DNA of 64,000 nt from Qipengyuania huizhouensis (lineage in GTDB: Bacteria > Pseudomonadota > Alphaproteobacteria > Sphingomonadales > Sphingomonadaceae), in NCBI RefSeq assembly GCF_019711635.1, contig NZ_JAIGNT010000002.1, forward strand, positions 1 to 64,000, read 5' to 3'. Within the stretch, counting starts at the first letter, position 1. Each line of letters opens with the position of its first letter. Both the position numbers and the translations under genes were made by a program. Below are positions 1 to 6,853 of this stretch, piece after piece. The notes under the pieces are model-generated. The model was not told the origin of the DNA. It made no database searches and worked only from the letters and a program-made list of their open reading frames with translations.

Positions 1-1080
1 CGCCAAGATAACCTCCGCAAAAGCTATCTTGAATCACATCTCGCAGCGATTGTGAATCCAGTTTGTCAACAGGGCCTGGTGCTCTCGATTGTTGACAGAG
101 CTATGCCTGTCGAGAGCTTAGCACGCCAAGAATGCCGTGATTTTCTTGATGTAGTTCGCCACCTACCTCGAAATTCGAGAAAGCGATTTCCGAAGCTTTC
201 ATTCCGTCAAGCATCGGAATTGGCCCGCTCGGAGGGTCAGGTTGAAGTAGTCAGTGCGGCCCACGCCAACGTGAACCTTGCGAACTTTTCAAGCTTTCTA
301 AATTGGGCTGTCAATGAGGAGCTTCTTGTTCGGAACCCTATGAAGGGTCTCCGTTTGCCAGACTTGGTTTCAAAGAGGGATAAGCGGAATCCGTTCTCCC
401 GCAAGCAGCTTGAGCGCATATTCAATTCACCACTTTATAGAGGCTGTAAGAATGGCGAGCGTGGTTATGCAATTTCAGGTGGTGAGCAGCCTCGCAATGC
501 GCGCTTCTGGATACCGCTGATTGCCCTGCATACGGGAATGAGACTGAACGAGATTTGCCAGTTGGATGTCGTCGATTTGCGTCTGATAGACGGAATAGAA
601 TGCTTCATTGTTACGGGGACATCTGAATTCGATAAACGGGAAAAATCTCTAAAAACAGCCGCAAGTGAACGTTTAATTCCCGTCCATGCTGCGCTTTATC
701 GCTGCGGCTTTTCGGAGTTCCTGCACGAGCGGCGCAACACACGACATGCTAAGCTTTTTCCTGAGTTGGGGGTTGGTCCCAACGGAAAGCGGTCTGTTGG
801 ATTCTCCAAGTGGTTTACGCAATTCACCCGTAATTGCGGAGCGTATGAACAACGGACGTGTTTCCATTCATTCCGCCATAACTTCAGAGATGAATTACGA
901 GCGGCTCGTATCGAGCATGATGTAGCGATGTGGCTCGGAGGCTGGGCTACATCAGGCAATTCTCAGATTGCGGCAGATAACTATGGAGCGGGACATCGAG
1001 TTAAGGCACTTTCCGAGGCAATCGCAAAACTCAACTTCGAGGGACTTGATATCTCCCATTTGGAGCTTCGCTCCAAATAG
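1..1080 (+). CDS. Tyrosine-type site-specific integrase, 5' end cut by window edge
   Basis: The reading frame is open from base 1, so the N-terminus lies outside the window; a GTG at 52 is internal. The protein is a phage/island tyrosine recombinase that cuts and joins DNA at att sites. The C-terminal catalytic domain shows the first Arg in TGMRLNEIC, the HxxR box in HSFRHNFRD, a GGW replacing the second His, and the nucleophile Tyr in NYGAGH. It is clearly related to the integrase at 11974-13335 in the same catalytic blocks (PLIALxxGxRxNEIC, KTAxSERxIP), so two members of one subfamily sit in the island. Its target is unknown; no tRNA is seen nearby. Confidence 0.9.
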   Translation, partial: RQDNLRKSYLESHLAAIVNPVCQQGLVLSIVDRAMPVESLARQECRDFLDVVRHLPRNSRKRFPKLSFRQASELARSEGQVEVVSAAHANVNLANFSSFLNWAVNEELLVRNPMKGLRLPDLVSKRDKRNPFSRKQLERIFNSPLYRGCKNGERGYAISGGEQPRNARFWIPLIALHTGMRLNEICQLDVVDLRLIDGIECFIVTGTSEFDKREKSLKTAASERLIPVHAALYRCGFSEFLHERRNTRHAKLFPELGVGPNGKRSVGFSKWFTQFTRNCGAYEQRTCFHSFRHNFRDELRAARIEHDVAMWLGGWATSGNSQIAADNYGAGHRVKALSEAIAKLNFEGLDISHLELRSK

Positions 1081-1523
1081 CAGCCGCGAGGATTGCTTTT
1101 CGTTATTTCACTGGGGTTTAAGTCTTGGCCGTCGGGTTCAAACCGTAGCATTGAACCGTAGCAAACACGCTCCGAAGACCGTGGTTCTGTATTTTTATCC
1201 AATGATTTCAATAGGATGGTGCCCAGAAGAGGAAGGTGCGAGTTTTCGTGGGTCGATTCTCCATCCAGACCAGCATTTTCCGCTTTGTTTTCAACGTCGG
1301 TCAGTTCGAGTCCCAGAAGAGGCATCGAACCCTCACCGTCCCACAGAGCCTTTACCAACGCCTTTCGTGCTTCGCGTGAGCGTGATGGCAGGCTGGTAAT
1401 GACGGCCTCCGCCCAACGTTGGTCATCGTCATCGTGACCATCCGTTTCATTGCCAGCGGCGGTTTCGGTCATGGTGATGGTGACGATGGCATCGGCGTTT
1501 TCGGCAACGGTGGGTTTGGTCAT
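981..1523 (-). CDS. Possible hypothetical protein, convergent with and overlapping the integrase
   Basis: A 180-codon minus-strand frame. The first roughly 85 residues look protein-like (Thr/Ala-rich start, an acidic DGHDDDDQ run, then a basic helix), but the last third runs antisense into the integrase for 100 bases, so the true end is doubtful and a frameshift is possible. Its ATG overlaps the TGA of an 18-codon minus-strand ORF (1522-1578), which is in frame with sequence just after the serine recombinase stop. The region 1081-1624 otherwise holds nothing I recognise. No family is recognised and the reality of the gene is uncertain. Confidence 0.35.
   Translation of the reverse strand: MTKPTVAENADAIVTITMTETAAGNETDGHDDDDQRWAEAVITSLPSRSREARKALVKALWDGEGSMPLLGLELTDVENKAENAGLDGESTHENSHLPLLGTILLKSLDKNTEPRSSERVCYGSMLRFEPDGQDLNPSEITKSNPRGCYLERSSKWEISSPSKLSFAIASESALTRCPAP
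1141..1163. repeat. Short tandem repeat downstream of the integrase
   Basis: AACCGTAGCA occurs at 1141-1150 and again at 1154-1163, a 13-base period, about 60 bases after the integrase stop. Short direct repeats beside an integrase can be arm-type binding sites, but two copies only is weak evidence. Confidence 0.35.
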
Positions 1524-1624
1524 TCTTCGAGCGTGGCACAGTTCATCGTTCCGTCAACGATGTTGAGGTGCTTCATGACGAAGACGATGGTGCTGGGATG
1601 GCCGTAGAGCCGTTCTGGTGCCCT

Positions 1625-2179
1625 TCACGCTGCCAGTGCTCGATAGACGCTGGCACGACCGATGTTCATCTCACGGGCGATTGCAGAGGCCCCCATGCCC
1701 TTTGCTCGAAGGGCTTTGACCTCATCGGGGTCGATGGTCGCGGGACGGCCCTTGTAGGCATTCCGCAATTTCGCGGCTTCAATCCCACGACGTTGCCGAG
1801 CCTTGATGAAGTGCTTTTCGATGGACCCCACAAGACCAAACACGGTTAGCAGGACTTCGCCCATAAGGTCGCTGCCATCGAAGCTGATGACGGGGTCGTG
1901 GATACGCAGGATGGCCTTCTTCTCGACAACGCGTTTGGCGATGGTCAGCAGGTCGCCAGTGTCGCGGGCAAGACGGTCGGGATGAAGCGCCAGAAGCTCG
2001 TCTTCGGGTTCGAGCAGGCGAAGGACAGCTTCAAGTTGGTCACGACCGTTGAGGGAAGAGCCATTGCCGACATCATGGAAGACTACGACCGCGCCAAGTT
2101 CTTCGAGCCTAGCCTTCTGGCTCTGGATGTCCTGACCCTCATTCGTGCTGATGCGCGCGTAACCCAACGTCTTGCCCAT
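1625..2179 (-). CDS. Small serine recombinase (resolvase/invertase family), left copy
   Basis: 184 aa, the usual size for Hin/Pin-type invertases and Tn3-type resolvases. The N-terminal catalytic domain has YARISTNEGQD with the nucleophilic Ser, and LHPDRLARD matching the conserved DRLxR active-site block. A long E helix follows (GSIEKHFIKARQRRGIEAAK). The C-terminus is a helix-turn-helix (IAREMNIGRASVYRAL). The start is fixed by a GGAGAG Shine-Dalgarno just upstream. It is about 87% identical to the recombinase at 10450-11004, which points the opposite way, and the two gene starts face each other across 8.3 kb. Differences cluster in the DNA-binding tail. Whether it resolves or inverts cannot be told from sequence alone. 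Confidence 0.92.
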   Translation of the reverse strand: MGKTLGYARISTNEGQDIQSQKARLEELGAVVVFHDVGNGSSLNGRDQLEAVLRLLEPEDELLALHPDRLARDTGDLLTIAKRVVEKKAILRIHDPVISFDGSDLMGEVLLTVFGLVGSIEKHFIKARQRRGIEAAKLRNAYKGRPATIDPDEVKALRAKGMGASAIAREMNIGRASVYRALAA

Positions 2180-2217
2180 GCTCTCTCCAACCGTCTCGTA
2201 TGGCTCTAAGACCGTTG

Positions 2218-2274
2218 CACAGAACTGTGTTTCGTCAAGGAAAACGAACCCACATGAGACAGTTTCGGCGTCTC
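2218..2274. promoter_or_regulatory. Conserved dyads upstream of left serine recombinase (candidate crossover/operator site)
   Basis: CACAGAACTGTG (2218-2229) and a dyad GAGAC-N9-GTCTC (2256-2274) lie between the recombinase start and the 21-bp repeat. The same elements, in the same order and spacing, precede the right copy (10356-10374 and 10401-10410), while the loop bases differ. Conservation of the arms but not the loop argues for protein binding or structure. Confidence 0.5.
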
Positions 2275-2291
2275 AAATCTGTCTCGCTTCT

Positions 2292-2312
2292 GGTTACCTA
2301 ACTGAGGTGGGG
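2292..2312. repeat. 21-bp inverted repeat, left copy
   Basis: The 21 bases at 2292-2312 are the exact reverse complement of 10317-10337. Flanking bases diverge quickly. Each copy sits about 110 bases upstream of a serine recombinase start, at the inner edge of the recombinase module, so the pair bounds the 8-kb cargo. Confidence 0.85.
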
Positions 2313-2405
2313 AAATCAGTCAGGCTGCTCTGGACGTCCTTCTCCTAACCGAATTTCAACGACGCGTGGCGCATCCACCCTCGAAAGAAACTCGGAGAAT
2401 AAAAA

Positions 2406-2879
2406 TTGAAAACCTTCGCAGATGGTCGAAAGATAGATTTTGGCCGTGGGAGTTTCGATGATTGGTGTGTCTTCGTTATCGAGAAGGACGGTAATCGCCG
2501 AGCGCCTTTGGATTCCGACTATTTCGCAGTTGTTGCCGATGTCTGTAATCGGCACGGAAGTGAAGAGTTATGGCGCATTTACGAGCGGATTTACGAGCGC
2601 ACGAACAGGCAGGTCGAAGATGATGTGCTCAGCGGGATTACGGTAGTCAGTGAACGCTTCGGCGATGATGCTGTAGCAATCGATATTGCTCTGACATGCA
2701 TCTATCTTGGGATGATTGCCGAAGAGAACAAGCGCAACACGAAGCTTGGTAAGCGTATCAAAAGGCTAGCAATGCATCAGCTTGTCCACGAAGGTTTAGA
2801 AGTGTCAAAGGTCGTGAACTTCTCCAAAGGCATGAAGGCTCACGAGATAGACGCTCTTTGTCGGGAGCGGGGCTTCTGA
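2406..2879 (+). CDS. Hypothetical protein of the mobile cargo
   Basis: 157 aa with a TTG start preceded by CGGAGAAT. The N-terminus is notable (KTFADGRKIDFGRGSFDDWCVFV), reading like a compact beta-rich domain; the middle is helical (YERIYERTNRQVEDDV) and the C-terminus is basic and helical (KRIKRLAMHQLVHEG). I do not recognise a named family with confidence. It is the first gene inside the left 21-bp repeat and lies 80 bases upstream of the DNA adenine methyltransferase on the same strand, so it may be an accessory or control component of that restriction-modification unit; that link is positional inference only. Confidence 0.75.
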   Translation: MKTFADGRKIDFGRGSFDDWCVFVIEKDGNRRAPLDSDYFAVVADVCNRHGSEELWRIYERIYERTNRQVEDDVLSGITVVSERFGDDAVAIDIALTCIYLGMIAEENKRNTKLGKRIKRLAMHQLVHEGLEVSKVVNFSKGMKAHEIDALCRERGF

Positions 2880-2959
2880 AGGCGATTAGCTCGGACGGAA
2901 ATCCACTGTCTCAAGCGTGCAAATCTTGTCGTATAGCCATTTCCTGATAGTGGTTCCGA

Positions 2960-3820
2960 ATGCCGAGTGTCAGCGTTTCCAAAGATGCCCAAACAGAGTT
3001 GGTGATGCCAACGAGGGCGCGTCCATTTCTGAAATGGGCAGGCGGAAAATTCCGAGTTCTGGACGAGATTCTTCCGCGCCTGCCTGTTGGCAAAAGGCTG
3101 ATAGAGCCGTTTGCTGGGTCAGCAGCAGTCGCAATCAACGCTGGCTACGAGAAAGCTCTCGTGTCTGACCTCAATCCCCACCTTATTGAACTTTATGAAG
3201 CTGTTCGGGACAACGCATCTGAGTTCATCGCGGAGGGCAAAGCCACCTTTGCGAATGCCAACACCCGAGAAGCGTTCGATAGCCTGAGGGCCGAATTCAA
3301 CACAACGACTGACCCATTTCGGCGCGCTGTGCTTTTCGTTTATCTCAATCGGCACGGGTTTAATGGTCTTTGCCGATATAACGGGAGGGGCAAATTTAAT
3401 GTCCCATTCGGTCGTTACAAAGGACCCAAATTCCCTGAGCGCGAAGTGCTAGAATTCAGCAAGCGAACACAGTCATTTGAGTTTCATTGCGAATCCTTTG
3501 AGGACGCGATGAAGCGGGCGACAGAGGGAGACGTCATCTATTGTGACCCTCCATACGTTCCGCTTTCTGCCACGTCGAATTTCACCAGCTACGCTAAAGA
3601 GGGCTTTGGTTTCCCCCATCAAAAACGTTTGGCGGAAGTTGCGCGGGAAAGCGCGCAGCGCGGTATTGCTGTTTTGATTTCTAACCATGACACCGCCGAC
3701 GCTCGTGCCTTGTATCGCGGGGCAGAAATTCAGAGCTTTGCGGTCAGACGCTTCATATCCAGCAAGGCCTCTACGCGTGGCAATGCTCAGGAACTATTGG
3801 CGATTTTTCGCCCGCAATAG
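2960..3820 (+). CDS. dam: Dam-type N6-adenine DNA methyltransferase
   Basis: 286 aa. It transfers a methyl group from S-adenosylmethionine to N6 of adenine in DNA, in Dam enzymes within GATC. Motif X appears as PFLKWAGGK near residue 22, motif I as EPFAGSAAV, and the catalytic motif IV as DPPYVP around residue 196, the order of the alpha class (Dam/DpnM). An alternative ATG at 3005 would give a start only a few residues before the motif, which is more typical of the family. The next gene is an HNH endonuclease in the same direction, so this is probably the modification half of a Type II system rather than the chromosomal mismatch-repair Dam. The target sequence is inferred, not seen. Confidence 0.93.
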   Translation: MPSVSVSKDAQTELVMPTRARPFLKWAGGKFRVLDEILPRLPVGKRLIEPFAGSAAVAINAGYEKALVSDLNPHLIELYEAVRDNASEFIAEGKATFANANTREAFDSLRAEFNTTTDPFRRAVLFVYLNRHGFNGLCRYNGRGKFNVPFGRYKGPKFPEREVLEFSKRTQSFEFHCESFEDAMKRATEGDVIYCDPPYVPLSATSNFTSYAKEGFGFPHQKRLAEVARESAQRGIAVLISNHDTADARALYRGAEIQSFAVRRFISSKASTRGNAQELLAIFRPQ

Positions 3821-3912
3821 TTTCCTCATCGTCAACTCGAACAAGTGGGTGAAAACCCCCTTGATTCAGAGCGATGGTCCTTTTCACAGAAGAGCTTAGC
3901 GGCCTAACTCAT

Positions 3913-3928
3913 CCCTCAAATTTGAGGG
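3913..3928 (+). promoter_or_regulatory. Perfect palindrome covering the ribosome binding site of the endonuclease gene
   Basis: CCCTCAAATTTGAGGG is a 16-bp perfect palindrome ending 8 bases before the ATG at 3937. Its right arm plus the following AG forms the Shine-Dalgarno GAGGGAG. It could act as an operator or as an RNA hairpin that hides the ribosome binding site; either would restrain endonuclease synthesis. Confidence 0.55.
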
Positions 3929-3936
3929 AGTCAAAA

Positions 3937-4734
3937 ATGGTCGAATGTTCTCACGGCAATACCGCACCTATTCAGGTGGTGCGAAAGCTTTCTGAATGCC
4001 AAGCAGGCACAGGTAGGCACAAATGTGCAGTCTGCGCATATGAAGCGGGCAAGCAAGCCGCATTAGGGAAAAGTTTCCAAGGCCCTGCTGAAGAGTGTGA
4101 CCAAGAGCACGCTTCGGCTCCACATGATATGCTGGTTGATTTGCCAGCGTCGCAAGCAGGACCGCACCGCCATAAATGCGCTTATGAAGCTTTTCAGGAA
4201 GGCCGTGCGGCAGGTGAACAACTGGCCGCTGAAGAAAAGGGCGGACAAGAGCCGACAGAGCCACTCACGGAGTCTGATGATGTTGCGGGCGAAGACATCG
4301 CTGAGGAACAAGAGATTGCACGGCTTCTGGCAGATGCAAGCCTCAAGCAAACCGAGAAGGAACAGCTTGTCATGGCTCGTCGGGGTCAAGGCGAGTTTCG
4401 CCGCAATGTCCAATCCATAAGCGAGAAATGCAGACTCACCGACATTGCAGAAAAGGCGATGCTCATTGCGAGCCACATAAAGCCTTGGAGGGACTGTTCG
4501 AATGCTGAGCGTTTAGACGGCTATAACGGCTTTCTTCTTGCTCCTCATGTGGACCATCTGTTCGATAAAGGTTGGATTTCTTTTGGGGCGGACGGCAAGC
4601 TCATGGTGTCCAAGAAGCTAGATGTCGAAGTTCTCAAAGCTTGGGGAATTACGAATGACCAGTGCTCACCAGCACTCGACGATAAGCATCTGCCTTACCT
4701 TGAATATCACCGCAAAGAGATTTTCCGAAAGTAA
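3937..4734 (+). CDS. HNH restriction-type endonuclease with duplicated Cys/His modules
   Basis: 265 aa from the ATG that follows a good GAGGGAG site; an upstream frame to 3874 is open but lacks a ribosome site. The C-terminal third is a classic HNH_2-type nuclease: CRLTDI, then LIASHIKPWRDCSNAERLDGYNGFLL, then PHVDHLFDKGWISF, with the catalytic His in SHIKPW. The N-terminal half has two copies of a roughly 35-residue module, C-x-H at the start and GxxRHKCA near the end; the second copy has lost one Cys of HKCAVCAYE. An acidic linker joins the halves. Next to the Dam-type methyltransferase it is the likely restriction endonuclease. Family matches to HNH_2 are secure; the sequence it cuts is inferred from the partner. 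Confidence 0.88.
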   Translation: MVECSHGNTAPIQVVRKLSECQAGTGRHKCAVCAYEAGKQAALGKSFQGPAEECDQEHASAPHDMLVDLPASQAGPHRHKCAYEAFQEGRAAGEQLAAEEKGGQEPTEPLTESDDVAGEDIAEEQEIARLLADASLKQTEKEQLVMARRGQGEFRRNVQSISEKCRLTDIAEKAMLIASHIKPWRDCSNAERLDGYNGFLLAPHVDHLFDKGWISFGADGKLMVSKKLDVEVLKAWGITNDQCSPALDDKHLPYLEYHRKEIFRK

Positions 4735-4756
4735 GCCCACTTGTTGAGCGGCCACG

Positions 4757-4860
4757 TTGTTTAAGCTCGCTCAAAAACTGATATGTGATATACCACTAAG
4801 ATGAATGAGGCGCGCTATCGGTTTGGAACAGTCCCCTTACATTTGTAAGGGGACTTTTAT
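4757..4860 (+). promoter_or_regulatory. Promoter-like sequence followed by a strong hairpin
   Basis: A TTGTTT and a GATATG box spaced by 17 bases (4757-4785) resemble a promoter. A 10-bp perfect hairpin follows at 4831-4854 (4-base loop) and then TTTTATT. It can be read as a rho-independent terminator for the upstream unit, or as a leader hairpin whose right arm AAGGGG would serve a TTG start at 4860. Compare the palindrome at 3913-3928. Confidence 0.5.
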
Positions 4861-4949
4861 TGACCATCATTACTACTCATTCGTCGTGGGTCATTCTTCT
4901 GGCGATAGAAATCGACCTGCATCATTCCTTCTGTGGTGCGCTTTTTCGC

Positions 4950-5885
4950 ATGAGCGAAGAGCGCCGACACGTCGTTGCTGCGTATCTATCCGCCAAGCTG
5001 CCGAAGGACAGCGAGACGAAGGATGTCGGCCAGTTCCTGTTGTCTGCCCCACATCACGAAATTCTGAGCGTCGCCTATGATGGTGACGTTCCAAGGGGAC
5101 TACGGCGTGCACTAGGTCGGTCAGGGCCTGCTATTCATCCCGAGCAGTTTTACTCTCTCCTGAAGCACCTGCTCTCCTCCGACGATAGCGAAGCCAGAAA
5201 ATGTTTGGCCCACCTTCCTCGGCTCGACCATTCGAAGCTTATGACCGTCAATGCACTCCCTAACTCGCTTCGGACACCTTCCCTCGTCGAGGCTCTTATG
5301 AGCGAGAATGAAGCAGGCGATGTCGTGACAGCGTTTCGTGTTCTTCTCGACAATGGTGTCGATGAGGAATGGCTGGTGAGGTCACTACGGGAAGTGAGAA
5401 CACAAAGCGCGCTGTCCTCGGTATTTCAAAGGGCTGCTCGTCGGGCCAAAGCTCCTCCCCATCCCGTGCCAGCTTCGGAATTCTATCGCCCAATCGAAAC
5501 TGGCGAAGAGCTTTTTGCTGTTGCACGTGAATTTCGAAACTGCCTGCGCAATTACACATGTGCGTTTCTCGATGAGGGGCAAGGAAATGCTTTCGCAATG
5601 GTTTCTCGCGCCGAGCATCGCACCGTTGTGCATCTTGTTCGTGGGAAGGCGGGTTGGAAGCTGGAAGGGCTGTTCAAATCTCGAAATCGTCGTCCTTCAA
5701 GACCGACGCGCGAGTGGATTGAAGCCTATTTGGAAGAGCACGGTGTTATCATCGAACGACGCGAACCGAGAGCACCAACACGCTGGGATTCGCTGCACAA
5801 TCTCATTTGCTCGGACCTGCTCCAATTCAATCTCGATTTCGGATTCGAGGAACTCGACGAAGCAACTGAGACGGAGATGATTTAG
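4950..5885 (+). CDS. PcfJ-like domain protein
   Basis: 311 aa from the ATG at 4950; a TTG at 4860 with an AAGGGG site is an alternative that adds a hydrophobic 30-residue extension. The N-terminal two thirds are helical and unfamiliar. Residues from about 180 look like the PcfJ-like domain: a start of domain ETGEELFAVAREFRNCLRNY, then a beta-rich part ending GWKLEGLFKSRNR and an acidic tail. PcfJ-like proteins are common on plasmids and conjugative elements; their biochemical role is unknown. Position directly after the restriction-modification pair suggests one cargo transcription unit, but the hairpin at 4831-4854 may separate them. Confidence 0.7.
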   Translation: MSEERRHVVAAYLSAKLPKDSETKDVGQFLLSAPHHEILSVAYDGDVPRGLRRALGRSGPAIHPEQFYSLLKHLLSSDDSEARKCLAHLPRLDHSKLMTVNALPNSLRTPSLVEALMSENEAGDVVTAFRVLLDNGVDEEWLVRSLREVRTQSALSSVFQRAARRAKAPPHPVPASEFYRPIETGEELFAVAREFRNCLRNYTCAFLDEGQGNAFAMVSRAEHRTVVHLVRGKAGWKLEGLFKSRNRRPSRPTREWIEAYLEEHGVIIERREPRAPTRWDSLHNLICSDLLQFNLDFGFEELDEATETEMI

Positions 5886-6061
5886 CCTCTGCTTCATCGA
5901 GCAGGTGCTTGCTCTGAAATCGATTTGTGGCCGCCGCGTCCCTTGCGCGAAAGCGAAGTCACGAGTGAAGCGAAGCGCGCCTAAGATTCGCTCCACGAAA
6001 ATAGCCTGCGCGCAGCGCCACTTCGACAGAAGGGCTGACCTGAGCAAAGGTCGCGACGTGA

Positions 6062-6123
6062 CCTGTTCTCTAATTAGTGTTTATTACATAAACAGGACCA
6101 TAATATTTTAATTAGAGAACAGG
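6062..6123. repeat. Nested inverted repeat between convergent genes
   Basis: Perfect 15-bp arms (6062-6076 and 6109-6123) enclose a second perfect hairpin, TGTTTAT-TAC-ATAAACA (6078-6094). The core is very A+T-rich. It lies between the stops of the PcfJ-like gene and the minus-strand gene at 6134, in the 248-base gap 5886-6133, which holds no other feature. It could be a bidirectional terminator, though no T-run follows either arm, or a cruciform/recombination site. Confidence 0.7.
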
Positions 6124-6133
6124 CCGAACCAAT

Positions 6134-6853
6134 TTATTTGGTCCATGGATGCGATGCCCACGCCGTGGATTTTATATTGGGATTTCTGCCAACACGCCAA
6201 GCCGCGAAGCTACTCGACTTGACCTTGCCCTCAATAATAGTGGGGTCGAACAGGGGTTGGCCTTGCATTGTAACCGTCGTGGGGTTCTTGAAGGCGCGAT
6301 GTCCATGAGGAGTTCGAATCACGACAGCAGTCTCCTCGACGTCGAAAACTGCCAAGTATCCCTCATGATATTTCGTGCCGTTTCCGTTCACCTTTGAACG
6401 CGCAAATCCAATTAGAACCCCGTCGCTGTCTTCAGCAACGTCGCCCCATTCGACCATCCATTCGCGTCCTTTGCGCTTCGCTGCGAGCGCACGGATTTCC
6501 TTGGGCGTGAGAAAGCCAAACCACCATTTGCCTCTCCGCTTCTCGCCGAACACTTCGAGTTCGAGTTGGTATCGAACCTTTTGTGCATTGGGCATAGACT
6601 TCGCTCCCGCTTTACGTCCTTTGCGAGGCCGCTTGCCATCGTTGTAGAGCCAGTTGTCATAGAGCGTGAGTTGCAAGCCTACCGCCTTGTCCCATGAAGG
6701 AGGTGGGTCTTCTGGCGACCACTTGGTCTCTGACGCAATGAGGTTGGCTAGACACAAAGGAGCATGCGCTTTCAGGCTTCTGTTGAAGCCACTCCACCTT
6801 GCGGGGTCAGCTTCGACTGTCGCGAGGAATAGTTCGAAATCTCGTTGCGTCAT
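6134..6853 (-). CDS. Hypothetical protein translationally coupled to the AAA+ ATPase
   Basis: 239 aa. The ATG overlaps the last bases of the ATPase gene by 4 nt, so the two are almost certainly made together. No catalytic motif is recognised. The N-terminus is helical and mixed charge (DFELFLATVEADPARW), a basic linker follows (GKRPRKGRKAGAK), and the C-terminal half alternates beta-like stretches with many Trp and Gly (RGKWWFGFLTPKEIR). This pattern would fit a nucleic-acid-binding partner of the ATPase, but that is inference. It has the A+T-rich codon use of the island. Confidence 0.75.
   Translation of the reverse strand: MTQRDFELFLATVEADPARWSGFNRSLKAHAPLCLANLIASETKWSPEDPPPSWDKAVGLQLTLYDNWLYNDGKRPRKGRKAGAKSMPNAQKVRYQLELEVFGEKRRGKWWFGFLTPKEIRALAAKRKGREWMVEWGDVAEDSDGVLIGFARSKVNGNGTKYHEGYLAVFDVEETAVVIRTPHGHRAFKNPTTVTMQGQPLFDPTIIEGKVKSSSFAAWRVGRNPNIKSTAWASHPWTK

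Noticed and set aside
1081..1624. Plus-strand frames between the integrase and the left serine recombinase
   Set aside because: Ser/Arg-rich shadows with no motif; only the minus-strand frame at 981-1523 has partial coding character.
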